A stretch of 64,000 nt of DNA from Paraconiothyrium sp. Pb-2020 (Eukaryota; Ascomycota; Dothideomycetes; Pleosporales; Didymosphaeriaceae), in the NCBI GenBank assembly GCA_022419385.1, contig JAJUBI010000005.1, positions 1,054,001-1,118,000 on the forward strand, given 5' to 3'. The first letter of the stretch is position 1. Every line of letters begins with the position of its first letter. The notes beneath the pieces were generated by a model that was not told where the DNA came from, searched no databases, and was given only the letters and a program-made list of their open reading frames with translations. Both the position numbers and the translations under genes were made by a program. Shown here piece by piece: positions 43,487-56,027 of the stretch.

Positions 43487-46251
43487 ATGACAAAAGACTG
43501 GGACGCCGTCAAAGGAGGTAAGGCTCGCCGCCCAGGTGCGTACTGTCTTTCACTGATACTCTTTTCTTGCTTCTCGCAGAGATTGAGGATCTCTCCTGGG
43601 TACAAAAGAAAAGACTTGATGAGGTGCGGAAGATAATGGAGAGCAAATATGGGTTCAAGGCTTCGTGAGTCGTGTTCATATGATGCGCATGTCCCGGTCG
43701 TTCTAACTTGATACCAGCACACGAGCATATCGCATGAAGTTGAGGTAAAATCTTCATCGGATGTATGTTTGTGATAGCAGTGTACTAATCGTTGATCACT
43801 CAGTGAATGGGGATTGACCACGAGGGCATCAACACGAAGGTCAGGCAAAGATCCGAAAGGCAAAAAGCGGAGGCGACAAGATGAGGAAGAAGAAGATGGA
43901 AGCGACAGTGACTCGACCGCGGCAGGATCCACTCGCAATCAGGACCAATCTGGAAACCAAGAGAGACCACCGCAAGACTCGACCAACTTAGAGACCGTTC
44001 TACTTGGTAGAGCAACTGTAAGGGCAGATTCAGTAGATGCGGACGGAGATGTCGATACTACCACATGTACACTGCAAGGCTCGGAAGAGTGAGTGGGTTG
44101 ATCGCGGGACAAGACTGCGCTAATCCTTCGCAGTCTTCTCCCACCAGTACCTAACGAAGACACCAATATGTCTCCCCTAAACGACGACGCCTCTTCGAGG
44201 ACCGCAGAAGGGGTCAGGATAAATGGCGTTGTCATGAGTATGCTCGCGGCTATCTTGGACAGCGACTCTCAGAAGCTCGAATCGCTTGTTATGCGACACC
44301 CAGGCCACATGAACTTCCCGATCGGCCAGCCGTTCGAAAATCCCGGCAGTCGCTTTTATGACCATCCCACAATGAAGGCTTGTGTAATTCTCCAACACCC
44401 GGAGCAAACACTACTAGACATTGCGAGCGCCATACCTACTGGTCCGGTCTTGTGGGTACTGATGGCACATGGGGCGAAGGGCTCGAAGCATCCTCTCGGC
44501 ACTGACCTTGCCCTCCATAATGCGATAAAGAATGGGCGCATCTACACAGTGCAGGCATTGCTAATGCCAGGTCGCTCCAATGTGAATGGAGAACCAGGCA
44601 CGACGTGGAAGCCGATCCTTCAAGCTGTCTACTGGAATCAAGCCCAGATCGTTCGCTTGCTGATCGATCGAGGTGCAAGTGTTAATGAAACATCCCCATG
44701 GGTGGATGGCACCCTAAAGAACGCACTGCTGCACTGCACAGAGAGAAGAGAGAGGGAGTTCCTTAATCCAACTGTAAAAGATAACTGCAACCAGATCCTC
44801 AAAGTGCTGCTTAATGCTGGTGCTGATATCCATGCTCAACCGGGCGGGGAAGGATCCCCAACCGTTTTCGACACATTTCTTCGCCCATGGCAGGGCGACC
44901 CTCATTGGATCTCGAAGATCAGCCAAGAAGAAATGGAATGCTTGGAAGCGTTCATCAGGAAGGGTGCGGATCTTAAGACGCCTTTCATGGGCTTCACTTG
45001 CGGCGCACACTCGTATAACCAGTTTCAGCACCAGATGCTTTGGCATACCACTCCAGCTGCAGCCCGCTTGATTGTTGATCACGCTGCGCCGACGCCGGAA
45101 GGAAATGGGAGTACTCTACTACATGAAATTGTTGGGTCTTGTCCAGATGCGAAGAGACATCCTTCAGACACGCTCAGAGATATTGAAGTGCTACTTGGAC
45201 GAGGAGCCGATCCAAACATCTTGGACGAGTCTCTGTTCTCACCAATCCGGAGATGCATCGAGAAGTGTCCCGCGGTCGATATCATTCCACGCTTACGTCT
45301 GCTCCTAGATGGAGGTGCTGATCCCGAGCTCAAGCATAGCAACCGTTTGCCTCCGTACGTGCTTGCAGCCCGCACATTCGAGGAACCGCTTCGGTCCCAG
45401 ATTATGGACTTCCTGGTTGCAAAGATCAAGGGTCGTCAGCCTCGCGTTGTATACGACGACACCTTTATGTGGACTTCTGGATACTTCCCCATTTCTAACG
45501 AGCCGACCTGGGAGCAAGTGCAAATGTATAGCGGTCAGAACGGCGACTTCAATGCGAACGTGGAGCGTATGATCCCCGAAGATGTCCGCGAGGTTTTCCA
45601 ACGAGCCTGCTTTAGCGTGGCCAGAATCAATTTCCTCAATGTCGCAACGTTGAGGGCGAAAACGTCAACGTCCACGCCCCGCATCCACTCCCACTAACGG
45701 CCATGCAAAAGGATGAGATCTACCAAGCCGTCGCTCAACGACAAGCCTGCGGTCTACCCGTCTACACCTTTGACCAAGATTTCGTCATGCTTCTCCTCAA
45801 ACCAAACATGGCCCCCGTTCTTTCAACAAGTTCTTCGTCAAATTCGGCCTCCACAGAAACGTTTCTCCTACCCCACCAAACGCCCATCACTTCCACAGCA
45901 CAAGACGAGCCCTCTGTCCTGGCCTCATCAACAATATTCCGGTTCAACGCATCGCCTTCCGTTCCCCCACCTAACAACGTTGAGCACTCTCGCGGCCAGC
46001 ACGACAATTCCGATATTGACTTTTTAATGCCCGAAACCACCATGGTTCGATGGCCTCACCCAGGCGATCGGACCAGGCGAGGCGATGTTCGAAAGGCAAA
46101 AGAAAGTGTGCTGAGGTTTCGATGTGAGGACTGTGCGAATGGAAATTTGTTGACTAAGGGTGAGCTGGACAAGCACCTCGTGGAGCATGAGCATAGCAAA
46201 TGGTGCGTTGAGGAAGGATGCAGGAGGAGGTTTTGTGCGCAGCGGTCATAA
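43487..46251 (+). CDS. Clr5-domain ankyrin-repeat protein with apparent frameshift
   Basis: Exons 43487-43517, 43580-43664, 43718-43744, 43804-44088 and 44134 onward join with consistent phases; four introns of 45-62 bp. The first three exons encode a Clr5 domain: MTKDWDAVKGEIEDLSWVQ, DEVRKIMESKYGFKAS, TRAYRMKLSEWGL. A basic/acidic nuclear-like linker follows (GKKRRRQDEEEE), then ankyrin-type repeats (IVRLLIDRGASVNE, ILKVLLNAGADIHAQ, IEVLLGRGADPNILDE, LRLLLDGGADPELKH). The frame stops at 45697, but from about 45650 the +2 frame carries the expected continuation (VEGENVNVHAPHPLPLTAM, ERQ-like YQAVAQRQACGLPVYTFDQ) and a terminal Cys/His unit (FRCEDC..HLVEHEH..CVEEGC) to 46251. No intron can link them, so one base seems lost near 45649. 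Function of such proteins is unknown. Confidence 0.72.
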
Positions 46252-47289
46252 GTCGTTTGTTGTCAACTTTGTCCCCAATGAAAGCTCGGTTATCGAGCAC
46301 CACGAAGATATCTCCGAAGCGGCTGCTTCACCATATGGTTTACGCAGAAATTCAATTGGTTCCGAGTGTGGGAACAAGATACAAATGCCTATCTTGCGCT
46401 GAGAGAAGACGCACACTTTTCAAGAGCAGGATTATCAACGTCCGCCATCAATTCATCAGAGACAGCGACTTTCGCATCCACGAAGACGTTTTCTAGCATG
46501 GGAACCGTATACGAGAAACTCAATCAAAGCCATTTCGAGACACCCAACGTGGGCTTAATTGCTGTCATTCACGTTGAATTCCTCACCGTCTTATCAGATG
46601 ACGACTGCTGAATCCCCAATCGAGTCTATCGATCAGCATTATCTACCACACCAGGTCTTCTCATCATTGATGAGATATTCCGTTGTCTGTCAACACCCCT
46701 AGAACTATAAGCTTTGAGCTCGAATCAAATCAGATTATGTTACCGTCTATCGCTTCTACGAGCCAGATCCGCTTTTCTGCCGACACAACTCGGCCGATAC
46801 GTGACTCCATCGTTAGGCCTGTTGACCGTCTGGCGCTTCTACCACGTTGCTCTTCTAATGGTCTGCGAAGCCTAACATTTTCGGAAGAATTTCATAGTCC
46901 TCGTAGTGCATGTCTATACTCAGACCGAGGGCCGCTAACACCTGCGTTCTTAGGTCTAGGACACCCTTACATGTGACGCGCTGATCATCTCCAATTCGCT
47001 CCTATTTCGGCACGCTAGCTCGATACGTCCGGCTCGCCTATCGTTGCGGTCAATCCTCCGAAACTTGTTCATGCAATGTAATTTCTAGTACAGCACGTTT
47101 TTTAATCGTCTTATTGTAATTCGTCGTTTGAGCAGGTCTGTTCAGGTACGCGTGGCGTGTTGCTCGGTTGCGGGTGTACCTGGCAGAGATCCAATATTCT
47201 CATGATGATCAACATGTTGGACAGTCGCGGCATTATAAACACACACGTTTGCCAGTCGAATGAGCACAGGAATCGTGACAAGCATCAAA
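46252..47289. other. Non-coding stretch
   Basis: Small frames between 46218 and 46611 contain a Cys pair (YKCLSC) that might be a decayed continuation of the previous gene's finger region; unsupported. The rest shows nothing. Confidence 0.4.
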
Positions 47290-48786
47290 ATGATCTCCGC
47301 TACGTCATCTGTTGGACTTCTTGGCCTCCTTCCTGTCGCTCTTTCGGCAGCCACGACGGGCACATTCGATGCGCTCACCTTTAACGTGGCTGGTCTCCCA
47401 GCTTTCTTAAATGGGAACGATGTACCTGGCGACAAGACCGAGAACACCGCGCGTATTGGTCAGCTGTTTGCACAGTATGATACCGATATCATCCATGTGC
47501 AAGAGGATTTCAACTACCACGCGACTCTGTACGCCAATGATGACCATCCGTATCGTACGGCAACGAGCGGAGGCGTACCGTTTGGCGACGGTCTGAACAC
47601 TTTGTCGAACTTTGACTGGGTCGACTTCGAGAGGACCAAATGGAGCACATGCAGTGAGCAGGCCTAATAAAGGGATTGGCAAAAGCCTTGTGGCTAACTA
47701 CTCTCATACTACAGGTGATGCTAGTGGCTCGGACTGCCTCACACCAAAAGGGTTTACCTTCATGCGAGCAAAAATTAGCGAGGGAGTTTGGGCGGACTTT
47801 TACAACCTGCATGCGGACGCTGGGTGAGTACGAGTGATCCGGAAGATCTAAAACTGAGAGCTAACAATATCAGTACCGAGACCGCGGATAACGCTGCTCG
47901 TGCTGCCAATCTAAAGCAAGTCTCCGACCACATCAAGACCTATTCTGACGGGAACTCTGTGCTCGTCTTTGGAGACACGAATTCACGCTACACACGATCA
48001 GATGATGTCCCTCGTATCTTCAGCACCGAAAATGGCATGACTGATGCTTGGGTCCAGCTCGCCAAGGGAGGTGTGGCACCAGCAGCGGGAAGCGATGCTC
48101 TGCTTTGCGATAACCCTTCACCCAATACTACGTGCGAGATTGTTGACAAGCTATGGTACCGAGGCTCGCCTTCGCTGACTCTGGCTGCAACCAAGTTCCA
48201 GTATGCTGGAAGTCAGTACCTACAAACTAATGGGAGCGTCTTGAGCGATCACGACCCTGTTTTGGTGGACTTCAAGTGGACTGTTAGCAATAAGCTGAGG
48301 ATCTCGGATCCATATGGTGGTCCTCATGGGGACTTCTATAACGATATTTCTACGGTGAGTCATGAACACATGCTCGAAATCGCACTGTCGCTAATGCAGC
48401 ATGTGAATAAACAGCTCTCCGGCGTTTCCTCACCGACAGCTGCGTCCATCACCCTGCGTGGAGCCAGCCGTTTGGATGCTGTATCGCTCACCCTTTCTTC
48501 TGGACAAACTTTCACCCACGGCGGCACCGGAGGCACTGCCAGCACTTTGAAGCTTAATTCAGGGGAGAGCTTCACGAGCGCCACTATCTGCCAGGGCACA
48601 TACAACAGCGAAACCAGGGTTTTCTACATGCAAGTTACGACTAGCTCAGGACGAACGGTAGCTGCAGGTACGAAGAACAGTGATTGCGTCACTAGAACTG
48701 TTGAGAGTGGATGGGGTATTGTCGGTTTTACGGGGAGATCTGGAGACGAAATGGACCGCGTCGCCCTTATCTACGGGAAGCTGTAG
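47290..48786 (+). CDS. Secreted endonuclease/exonuclease/phosphatase-fold protein with jacalin-like domain
   Basis: Exons 47290-47653, 47715-47823, 47874-48354 and 48400-48786 give 446 residues. Introns 47654-47714, 47824-47873 and the in-frame 48355-48399 (GTGAGT, GCTAAT branch, GCAG) have canonical ends. A signal peptide (MISATSSVGLLGLLPVALSA) leads into the EEP fold: FDALTFNVAGLP, DIIHVQEDFNYH with the metal-binding Glu, VLVFGDTNSRYT (Asp/Asn pair) and VLSDHDPVLVDFKW (catalytic Asp-His). After residue ~330 a jacalin-like lectin domain follows (ITLRGASRLDAVSLTLSSGQ, THGGTGGTASTLKL, RVALIYGKL). The fold hydrolyses phosphodiester or phosphomonoester bonds; substrate could be nucleic acid, sphingomyelin-like lipid or inositol phosphate. 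The lectin domain may tether it to glycans. Confidence 0.85.
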
Positions 48787-49325
48787 AGTGCAGCAACGGA
48801 GTCGGATATACTAATTTGAGAGTGTTAAGATGAGCTAATGGTGATTCAAGTGGTTCTTACATGCCTGAGCCACGCAGTGTTACTCGTGTCGACTGCAAGA
48901 TTAAGACTGCGATCTTCTGGCTTCAACTCACTGAACATCTTTCAAAACCTAGACTGATGTTACTAATCCGTTTAACCTTTCCGCAAGCCAATGAGAGATA
49001 TAAGACGCAATGGCGAGTGAGCACTAGTTCACAAAAGCATAAAGAAATATCAGCCTTATCATTGCTGCTGGCGGTTTTCTTGTCTGATACTTCAAAACTA
49101 AGGATGCGCAAAAATATGCCAAGCTCGGCGGTTGAAGGGACTCAACGTGGGTAGAGCACGTTTCTGAAGTCCTTGGAATCGAGACCTGTTTGCTTTCTAC
49201 CATACATTTCTCTTGTGCCATACCATTCTCATTGCGGAGTCAATCCATCTAATGTACGCAAATGCAAACGCGACTCGTCCCATGAAACTATTGTGGTCTT
49301 CCAACCCTCCAGCTACACCATGGAC
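48787..49325. other. Spacer between convergent genes
   Basis: 539 bp between the jacalin-fusion gene and the small Ser/Asn-rich gene. Nothing seen. Confidence 0.5.
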
Positions 49326-49583
49326 TCATCCACTTCTCCTGTTTTCGCTAGACCATGAATCATTCTTGCTGCTCAACCAGGTGTTGACAGAAGAAGAGTT
49401 CTGGGACGTTTGTGTAGTGGATGATTGAGCCTGACTTCCAGACGCGCCGTTGGTTTGATTATCTGCTGCGCGAGCTCCTGCTGATGAGTTCTGGTTGTTG
49501 CTGCTGCTGTTGTTGTTGTTGCTGTTCGTATCATGTTAGCAACTGAACAAAGCATGCAAGATGTCGGACACTGACCCGGACAT
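49326..49583 (-). CDS. Small Ser/Asn-rich protein with 8-base first coding exon
   Basis: Proposed exons 49583-49576 (ATGTCCGG) and 49521-49326 give 67 residues. The intron 49522-49575 has a GTCAGT donor, a perfect TGCTAAC branch site and a GAACAG acceptor. The product starts MSGNNNNSSSNNQNSS, continues through Ala/Gln/Ser/Thr-rich sequence and ends with a more conserved-looking VNTWLSSKNDSWSSENRRSG carrying two Trp. No membrane segment, signal peptide or known domain; it is probably a disordered, soluble protein. The Asn/Ser run comes from an AAC/AGC microsatellite. It would be missed by frame scanning because each exon is tiny. Function unknown. Confidence 0.62.
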
Positions 49584-52500
49584 GATAATTGTATGATAAA
49601 ACACTGCTTCGTTTGGGGGCGCAAATGAATGATAAAGCGATGAACGGAACAGCAACAGATGAATTTGGTATGCTTTTGAGTCGAAGGCTAGACTAAGCAG
49701 CGAATCATTGTAAGGGTCTAATTATGCACGAAGTGGGTGGATGACTTTATGTTATCGTGGTATAGAGCTATACTTGACAAACAGGTGGAGTGCTGTTGAT
49801 GTGAGACTCGACCTCAAGATAGGCGCAATCGCATGTCTCGCTATCAGGATTCCGCTACTAAAGGGTGAAGATGCCTTGCACTGCGTCCCCGGACACAATG
49901 AATGAACCTAACACGGCCGTGGGGTTCAATGGCTTGCCCTTTTGGGCATGCACACGGACTTTGTTTCAGATTATGGCCCCACTTGCGTGCGTTCTCTACT
50001 CAGGCCTCTTCATAGTAGTACAGACATCCAAAGGCTGTGCCTATACATAGGGCCTAATGAGATCTCTTGTATCGGAAGTCATTCTTTTAGGTGTGACAAA
50101 TCGAGAGTAGGCAAACATTTAAGAGCCGTGCGCAGGATACCAGGGCCACGCACCGTAGGAGTAACATATACCAATCGATAGGTTTTCCTAAGCTTATACC
50201 TCTACCCGAGAACTCTCAGCGCTTCGTTCTGGTAAAAGCTAACTCCACTTGCTGGGCTTCATGCACATCCTCCGAGAGACGCGCCAGCTAACCAGACCGG
50301 CATTGGGCTAACGATACAAACATCTGCCGTAGAAGTTATACAAAAAGGAAGATTGCTGAATCAAATGAAGCTGTTGAAAGTCTTCAATAAACCCGTCGAA
50401 GCCCACAGTTGGCAGCTGTAACATCTGTTATCCTCAACTGCAGCCGTAAACGGATATGGCACAATGTGTCCGTTATATTTCCCGTACCTGCAGCGATTCA
50501 GCAGCTTGAGCCGCGTGGCTATGTATGCCGTGCTCAGTGCACTTGATGACCGCGTTCGTTGGCGCGTTGGATTTACAAAACGCCTTACCAGTCTCTTCAG
50601 GATGCCTGGAAATGGACTCCGAGAGGATGCTTGTCAGATTACTTTCTGACCTGCGAGACGATATCGCGTAAAATTGCTCTTCAAGGCCTTGGGTCTTTTG
50701 ATGAGCACATGCAGCTGAGTTCGCGTTGTACAGATGCGGCACGGCAACAAACCTTGCAAGCGTACACCCTGGTAGATCTACTACTTCTCGGTTCTGGTCA
50801 AGCGTACGTCAGCGGCGCAGTCAAGCGCTGCTTCCAAAACCAATCGATATGCTGTGAGTGATAGCACGCTAAATTTAGCAAAGAATATATGACCAGGCTT
50901 CATGGCTTCATTACGTTTCTACCTCTTTAAGGCGCCTGATGGGTACAGGACTGCAGATAGGGTACGGTTCTACAGTTCGTCCATGTGTGTATTAAGCAAT
51001 ATTTTACGTATAGGAGGCACGCAGGCTACATTGTGATTGTGAAGTTCAAGGTCGTAGGAAGCCTCCACTTCCAAGGTTAAGAAGCTGTCAGTAGAGGCTT
51101 GCTGCTGGCCAACATATGAGTGAGTCAAGCTACTCGAAAGCAACATGTAGGATCTACAAGGATTAGCTGCAAGTCCGATACCTCATTGTCCTATCGTACG
51201 CGGGTTTTGGCCCCAATGCGCCTATTCGACCGTCCTATAAAAGAGCCTCGGCGTTCAGCCCTACGGATCAAGATGTACGACACTTTATTGAACGGAGAAA
51301 CACGTGCCTCATGACACGCGCACAGGTTACACAACATGCTGGCTTTCAACGCAGAACCCATTTCTCGGGATACACTCGATGCAGCGATCGAACAGACTGC
51401 GTTTGCACCGCATCCCGAATCAGGAAACTTTTCGCAAGTTTTTGATGGATCAGCTCGGAACGTGTATCGATATCAGTGCCGAGCTACGGTCATCATTCGC
51501 CCTGCACGTAGATCGCTCTCATATTCAACGGCCAGCCAGATCAATAAGCCTCTCAACAGGTACCGTCCACTGCATCGCCCTCATGCGCGCCCATTATAGG
51601 GAATGGTTAGTAAGCACACATTCAAGTATGTTTACCTCGATGCGGTCATTCGCATATCGGCACGGTTCGAGTCCTTTCAATACCTTTCAAAGGCCTGCAC
51701 TACCACACACTGGCTCGCCATAGCTCCTGTGCTTCTTTCGCGCGGTTTTCTTCCGCACGATCAGAGGTTCTCTACACCGTTCACCCTCATAGACAGTGTA
51801 ATAGTGAGCCTGCATCCTGAGGCCTTCGGCAATCATCTGCTAAGCTGTTGGTAATACGTTCAAGGCTTACCTATCGCTTAGATTGGAAAACAAACGGCTT
51901 GCCTACGGCCTTGCAGGGCTGGCAAGGTTACTGTTTATGAGCCATGTGTTTACCTATCAGGAGAGAAGGCTGTCATGTATGTAAAATGATGGCAATACTC
52001 GGCGATGGGAACACATGCGAGGAAGTCATCATTACCACACATTGAAATGCTCACATGATGTGCCGGATAGAAGAAGAAAGACCTAGAAACCCGCAATGCT
52101 GGCCATTGCGCGACAGTATGAAAACGTAGAGACGATCAACCCAATGGCCACAGAAGCGCAGATGCACTATGCTTAACAATCGTTCAAGCTAATCTTCGAA
52201 AGCATCTCGTTGCAATAATGATATTCCGAGCGTTAAGAGCTCTAGATCAGGCATTTCGAAGCCCAGATGACTGCCCCATAAGCTTGCCTTTTTCTGGTAG
52301 TTGCAATCGATTGAGGGAGTCGTGGTCTGCGATGACAAGAGCATTGCACGGGATCTTGCGAGCTTGTGAGCTCTTGTTTGCCGGATGGCAATCGTTCAGG
52401 TATTGCATCATAGATTGGGGTTCCTCTTACGCGAATGCCTTATCAGGCAGGTGCAAAGTCCCAGGAGCGACTAACGCCAGGTACCCTGTCAATCTTACGA

Positions 52501-52680
52501 GAGGCAGCGCAAGCAAATTGGTATTGTGAGTGAATGTATGCGCAAACGTGCCGTCGCCGAATCTCCTTGCCGGATTCAACCGCACCTAGTTCTACGTCAT
52601 GCGTCACTACATACAATACTCCTTACTTCTTCATTACTCTCTTCCTGACCAGCGCGCTTTCACACGCTACTGTAACTACC
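49584..52680. other. Three-kilobase stretch without a supported gene
   Basis: Frames up to 139 residues (for example 51304-51723) show no domain, and two overlapping frames there look equally plausible, which argues against both. A perfect tRNA B-box-like GGTTCGAGTCC occurs near 51665 but no cloverleaf can be folded around it. No transposon ends are seen. Confidence 0.45.
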
Positions 52681-54677
52681 ATGAAGCTGCTCGTCCTCGT
52701 AGCTTTCGCGGTTCTAGGTGCCTTCGCGGCGCCCACAGCTCACCATGACGGAGCAGGCATCGCTTACCAAGGCTTCGCCCGCAACGGCGTTGAAGTCTTC
52801 CTCGGTATTCCCTACGCTCAAGATACAGGTGGCGAGAACCGATTCAAGCCACCGCAGCCGCTTCAATTGACAGCTGGTTCGATCGTAGATTCCACGAAAC
52901 CTGGTCATGCCTGCCCTCAACAGTTAGGCCAGTGGAATGCGCCATTGACACTGCTCAATGTTACTAAGGAAAGCATCTCGGAGAATTGTTTGAACTTGAA
53001 TATCGTCCGCCCGGCGAACTCAGGCTACAAGAAGTCAAATTATCCTGTGATGGTATGGATTCATGGAGGAAGTTTTTGGGTGGGTTCGAACATGGAACCC
53101 ACACACGAACCAGACGCTTTAGTCTTAAACTCAGTCGATGCGGGCACCCCAATCATTCACGTGGCGATAAATTATCGGTTGGGCTTTTTTGGGTTCGCTA
53201 AATCAGGGGCATTGCGTCAGGAGCACAGTGAAAATGCGGGTCTTCGCGATCAGAGAGCTGCCATCGAATGGGTCCGCGACAACATCAAGTATTTCGGCGG
53301 CAATGGAAACAAGATTACCATCCACGGCCAATCGTCTGGTGGCCTTGCGGTCGGTATGCAGTTGCTGGCCTATGGGGGCAAAAAAGAATTGCCATACCAG
53401 CGAGGAATTTGTCAATCTCAAGCGTTGGAGCCTGGGATCACCGGAAACTTCACTCGCGACGCTATGATTAAAGTCATCGAATACACAAAATGCAACCCGG
53501 GTAATTCCTCAACGGATGCACCTGAGGTCATTGCATGCCTACGAAGCAAAGACACGCAGACTTTGTTCGATGCCTCTGCGGCCACGTACGCGGGAGATAT
53601 TGCACACAATATCGGCGACATCTGGTTACCATCAGTGGAGGGCGATTTCCTCCCAGAAGCACCTTCAAAGCTTATTGCTGAGGGTCGCTTCGGAAATGCG
53701 TCCTATATGTTCGGATGGACTCAAGGCGATGTCAACTTTTTCACAGACATCAATATCCGTAACGAGAACGATACGCTGCGGTTCCTAGAGAGTTATTTGC
53801 CGAAGGTGGATCCGTATGCACTTACAGTACCAGGCAAGGACCAGAATGTAAGGGAATACTTATCGCTGTATCCAGTTACAGACTTCTTGCCACCAACAGG
53901 TACGTCAACACTGTTCCTTTGCATAAATATTGAACACCTTTCACAATAGTGAATCTTTTAATACGATCACCTGATTTGTTTCTGGCCTGGGCCGCGTAGT
54001 GCGCACCTTCATTGACTGAAATCATAGGGACAAATCTGACGAGTGAGTTCTACCGCACAGCAAGGGTCTTCAGAGATATTCTGATGGTGTGCGAGCCGAT
54101 GCTGCTCGCCAGAGCGATCAACCAGAAAGGCATCCGCGTGTACATGTACGATTTTAATCAGACACTGCTCGATCCGATCATTGAGTCGGTGTATGGCATT
54201 AAAGGAATGGGTGTCGTGCATACCTCAGAATTTGCATACATATATGGGAATCTCTCTCACTATAACGTGTCAGGTATGCTTATCAAGCAAAGCCCCATCG
54301 CATACTTACTAACACTTTGCACTGAAGGATACCCATTCAACCCGACCGAAGCAGATTATGAGCTGGCGCAGAGTGCGAGTCGTTCTTGGGCAAGCTTCGC
54401 GTTTTCGGGGGATCCTTCTCAAGGTGCACCCACTTGGCACCCTTCGAAAGTACTCCCAGGGTGGTTGCCAGCGTTTTGGAGATTTGGAGAGCTCAAGCCA
54501 TACGAACATGCACCGCGCAGGCCAGGGCACACTTATGTGTATACCATCGGCGGACCTTATGGAGGACTCTGGCCGCTCGATGGACCGGAAAGTATCGAGC
54601 CGGTGAGTAGCCAGACACTCGAGGAGAAATGCGCGTTCTTCACCGACCCAGAGTTCCTTTTGCGGGCTGGCGTTTAA
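52681..54677 (+). CDS. Secreted type-B carboxylesterase/lipase
   Basis: Exons 52681-53899, 54028-54273 and 54328-54677 give 604 residues. Introns 53900-54027 (GTACGT..CATAG, unusually long at 128 bp) and 54274-54327 (GTATGC..TGAAG, in frame). The signal peptide MKLLVLVAFAVLGAFA is followed by the alpha/beta-hydrolase core: GVEVFLGIPYAQ, SENCLNLNIVRP, VMVWIHGGSFWVGS (oxyanion hole), INYRLGFFGF, ALRDQ-type GLRDQRAAIEWV, and the nucleophile elbow ITIHGQSSGG with catalytic Ser. The His region is GMGVVHTSEFAYIYGN, the usual HxxE of the family. Several N-glycosylation sites fit secretion. Substrate range (lipid, aromatic ester) cannot be inferred. The middle intron might be two introns around a small exon. 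Confidence 0.9.
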
Positions 54678-55065
54678 GGTTGGCCCGATTGCAAATGCCG
54701 AAGCTTTGAGGGGGCGGCATGCGTTGGGGGCAGATATGTTCTCTACGGTATCCTGGAACTTCATCGCTGGGAGGTTTTTTGAGCGGTAGATCGGGGATGC
54801 TAAGATGAATGGCAGCAATAGGTTCGATGCTGAGACATCGTCCATGCAAGCGCGAATGTACGACCGCAATGAGGCACCAAATGTGAATTCGAAACATGGG
54901 CTCAGATGTCAACGCAATTAGTAGCAGTTGTTGTACATATCAATAATGCCTTGAGCGCAGGGGCGACAACTGACTCAAGTAACGACAGCGGAAGTACGAG
55001 GCTGACTAATGTCCGTCGTGATAGCTCTCCGCCTCCACCTCCGCAATGTACTCCACACACTCACA
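54678..55065. other. Intergenic spacer
   Basis: 388 bp, nothing seen apart from the promoter expected for the EVE gene. Confidence 0.5.
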
Positions 55066-56027
55066 ATGGCAGGTGCGCGAAGGTCGACGCGTCAATCCGC
55101 TTCTGCGGCACCAAAATATGCTGATCCAGATTCGTCGGTATCGGAAGATGAAGCACCCAAGCGCAATGCGAAGACAACGACGCGTGGCAAGCGCGTTCGA
55201 GATGACGATGAGGATGTAGTGAACCAGGACGAGTATGCTTGTGGCCCAGCCAACCCAGATACCCAAAGACATAGCTAACGCAATTGGTAACTACTAGTTC
55301 TCCTCCGCCTAAAAAGGCCGCAAAACCCAAACCCAAGCCTTCCAAACCCACCGCAAAATCCAACACTCCAGCCACCTCCACTGAAGCCCCAGACGCGAAA
55401 CCCAGCGCCCTCTCCTCCCTGGAACCATCCTCAGAATCCAACCGCGACGCATCCGGCGCCCAAGAGATCTACTGGCTTCTCAAAGCCGAGCCCCTCCCGC
55501 GCTACGAAAATGGCGTCAACGTAGCCTTCTCCATTGACGATCTCGCAGCGTGCACGAAACCCGAGCCCTGGGGCGGCGTACGCAATCCGCTTGCCTGTAA
55601 GAACATGCGCGCCATGCGCAAAGGGGATCTGGGTTTCTTCTACCATAGCAACGCCAAGCCAAGCGGTGTTGCGGGCATACTGAGGGTTGTAGAGGAGGCG
55701 AAGGTCGACGAGTCGGCGTTCGATGAGAAAGACCCGTATTATGATAAGAAGAGTATGAAGGAGAAGCCGAGGTGGTTCTGTGTGGGTGTGGAGTTTGTGA
55801 AGAAGTTCGATGAGGTAGTGGATCTGGCTACGATTAAGAAGCATGCAGAGAAAGGAAAGCAACTAGAAAATATGCAATTAGTAAAGCAATCGAGGCTCAG
55901 TGTCAACAGGGTGCGGAAGGAAGAGTGGGAGTATATCCTGGGGTTGGCAGGCGAGAAGGACGACGGGGTAGGGCATGGGTCGGACGAGAAGAATACCGAA
56001 GATACTACTGCAGGCGCCGAAGAGTGA
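55066..56027 (+). CDS. EVE-domain protein (thymocyte nuclear protein 1-like)
   Basis: Two exons, 55066-55232 and 55298-56027, give 298 residues. The intron 55233-55297 (GTATGC, GCTAAC branch, CTAG) joins a basic N-terminus (MAGARRSTRQSASAAPKYAD, RGKRVRDDDED) to a Pro/Lys-rich linker (PPPKKAAKPKPKPSKPT) that can serve as a nuclear signal or DNA contact. Residues ~115-275 are the EVE domain, a PUA-like fold: IYWLLKAEP, SIDDLAACTKPEPWGGVRN, NMRAMRKGDLGFFYHSNAKPSGVAGI, VEEAKVDESAFD, WFCVGVEFVKKF, QLVKQSRLSVNRV and EEWEYILGLAG. EVE domains bind modified bases in DNA or RNA. An acidic tail ends the protein. Confidence 0.92.

Noticed and set aside
51600..51690. tRNA B-box-like GGTTCGAGTCC near 51665
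   Set aside because: No acceptor, D or anticodon stem can be paired at the right distances around it.
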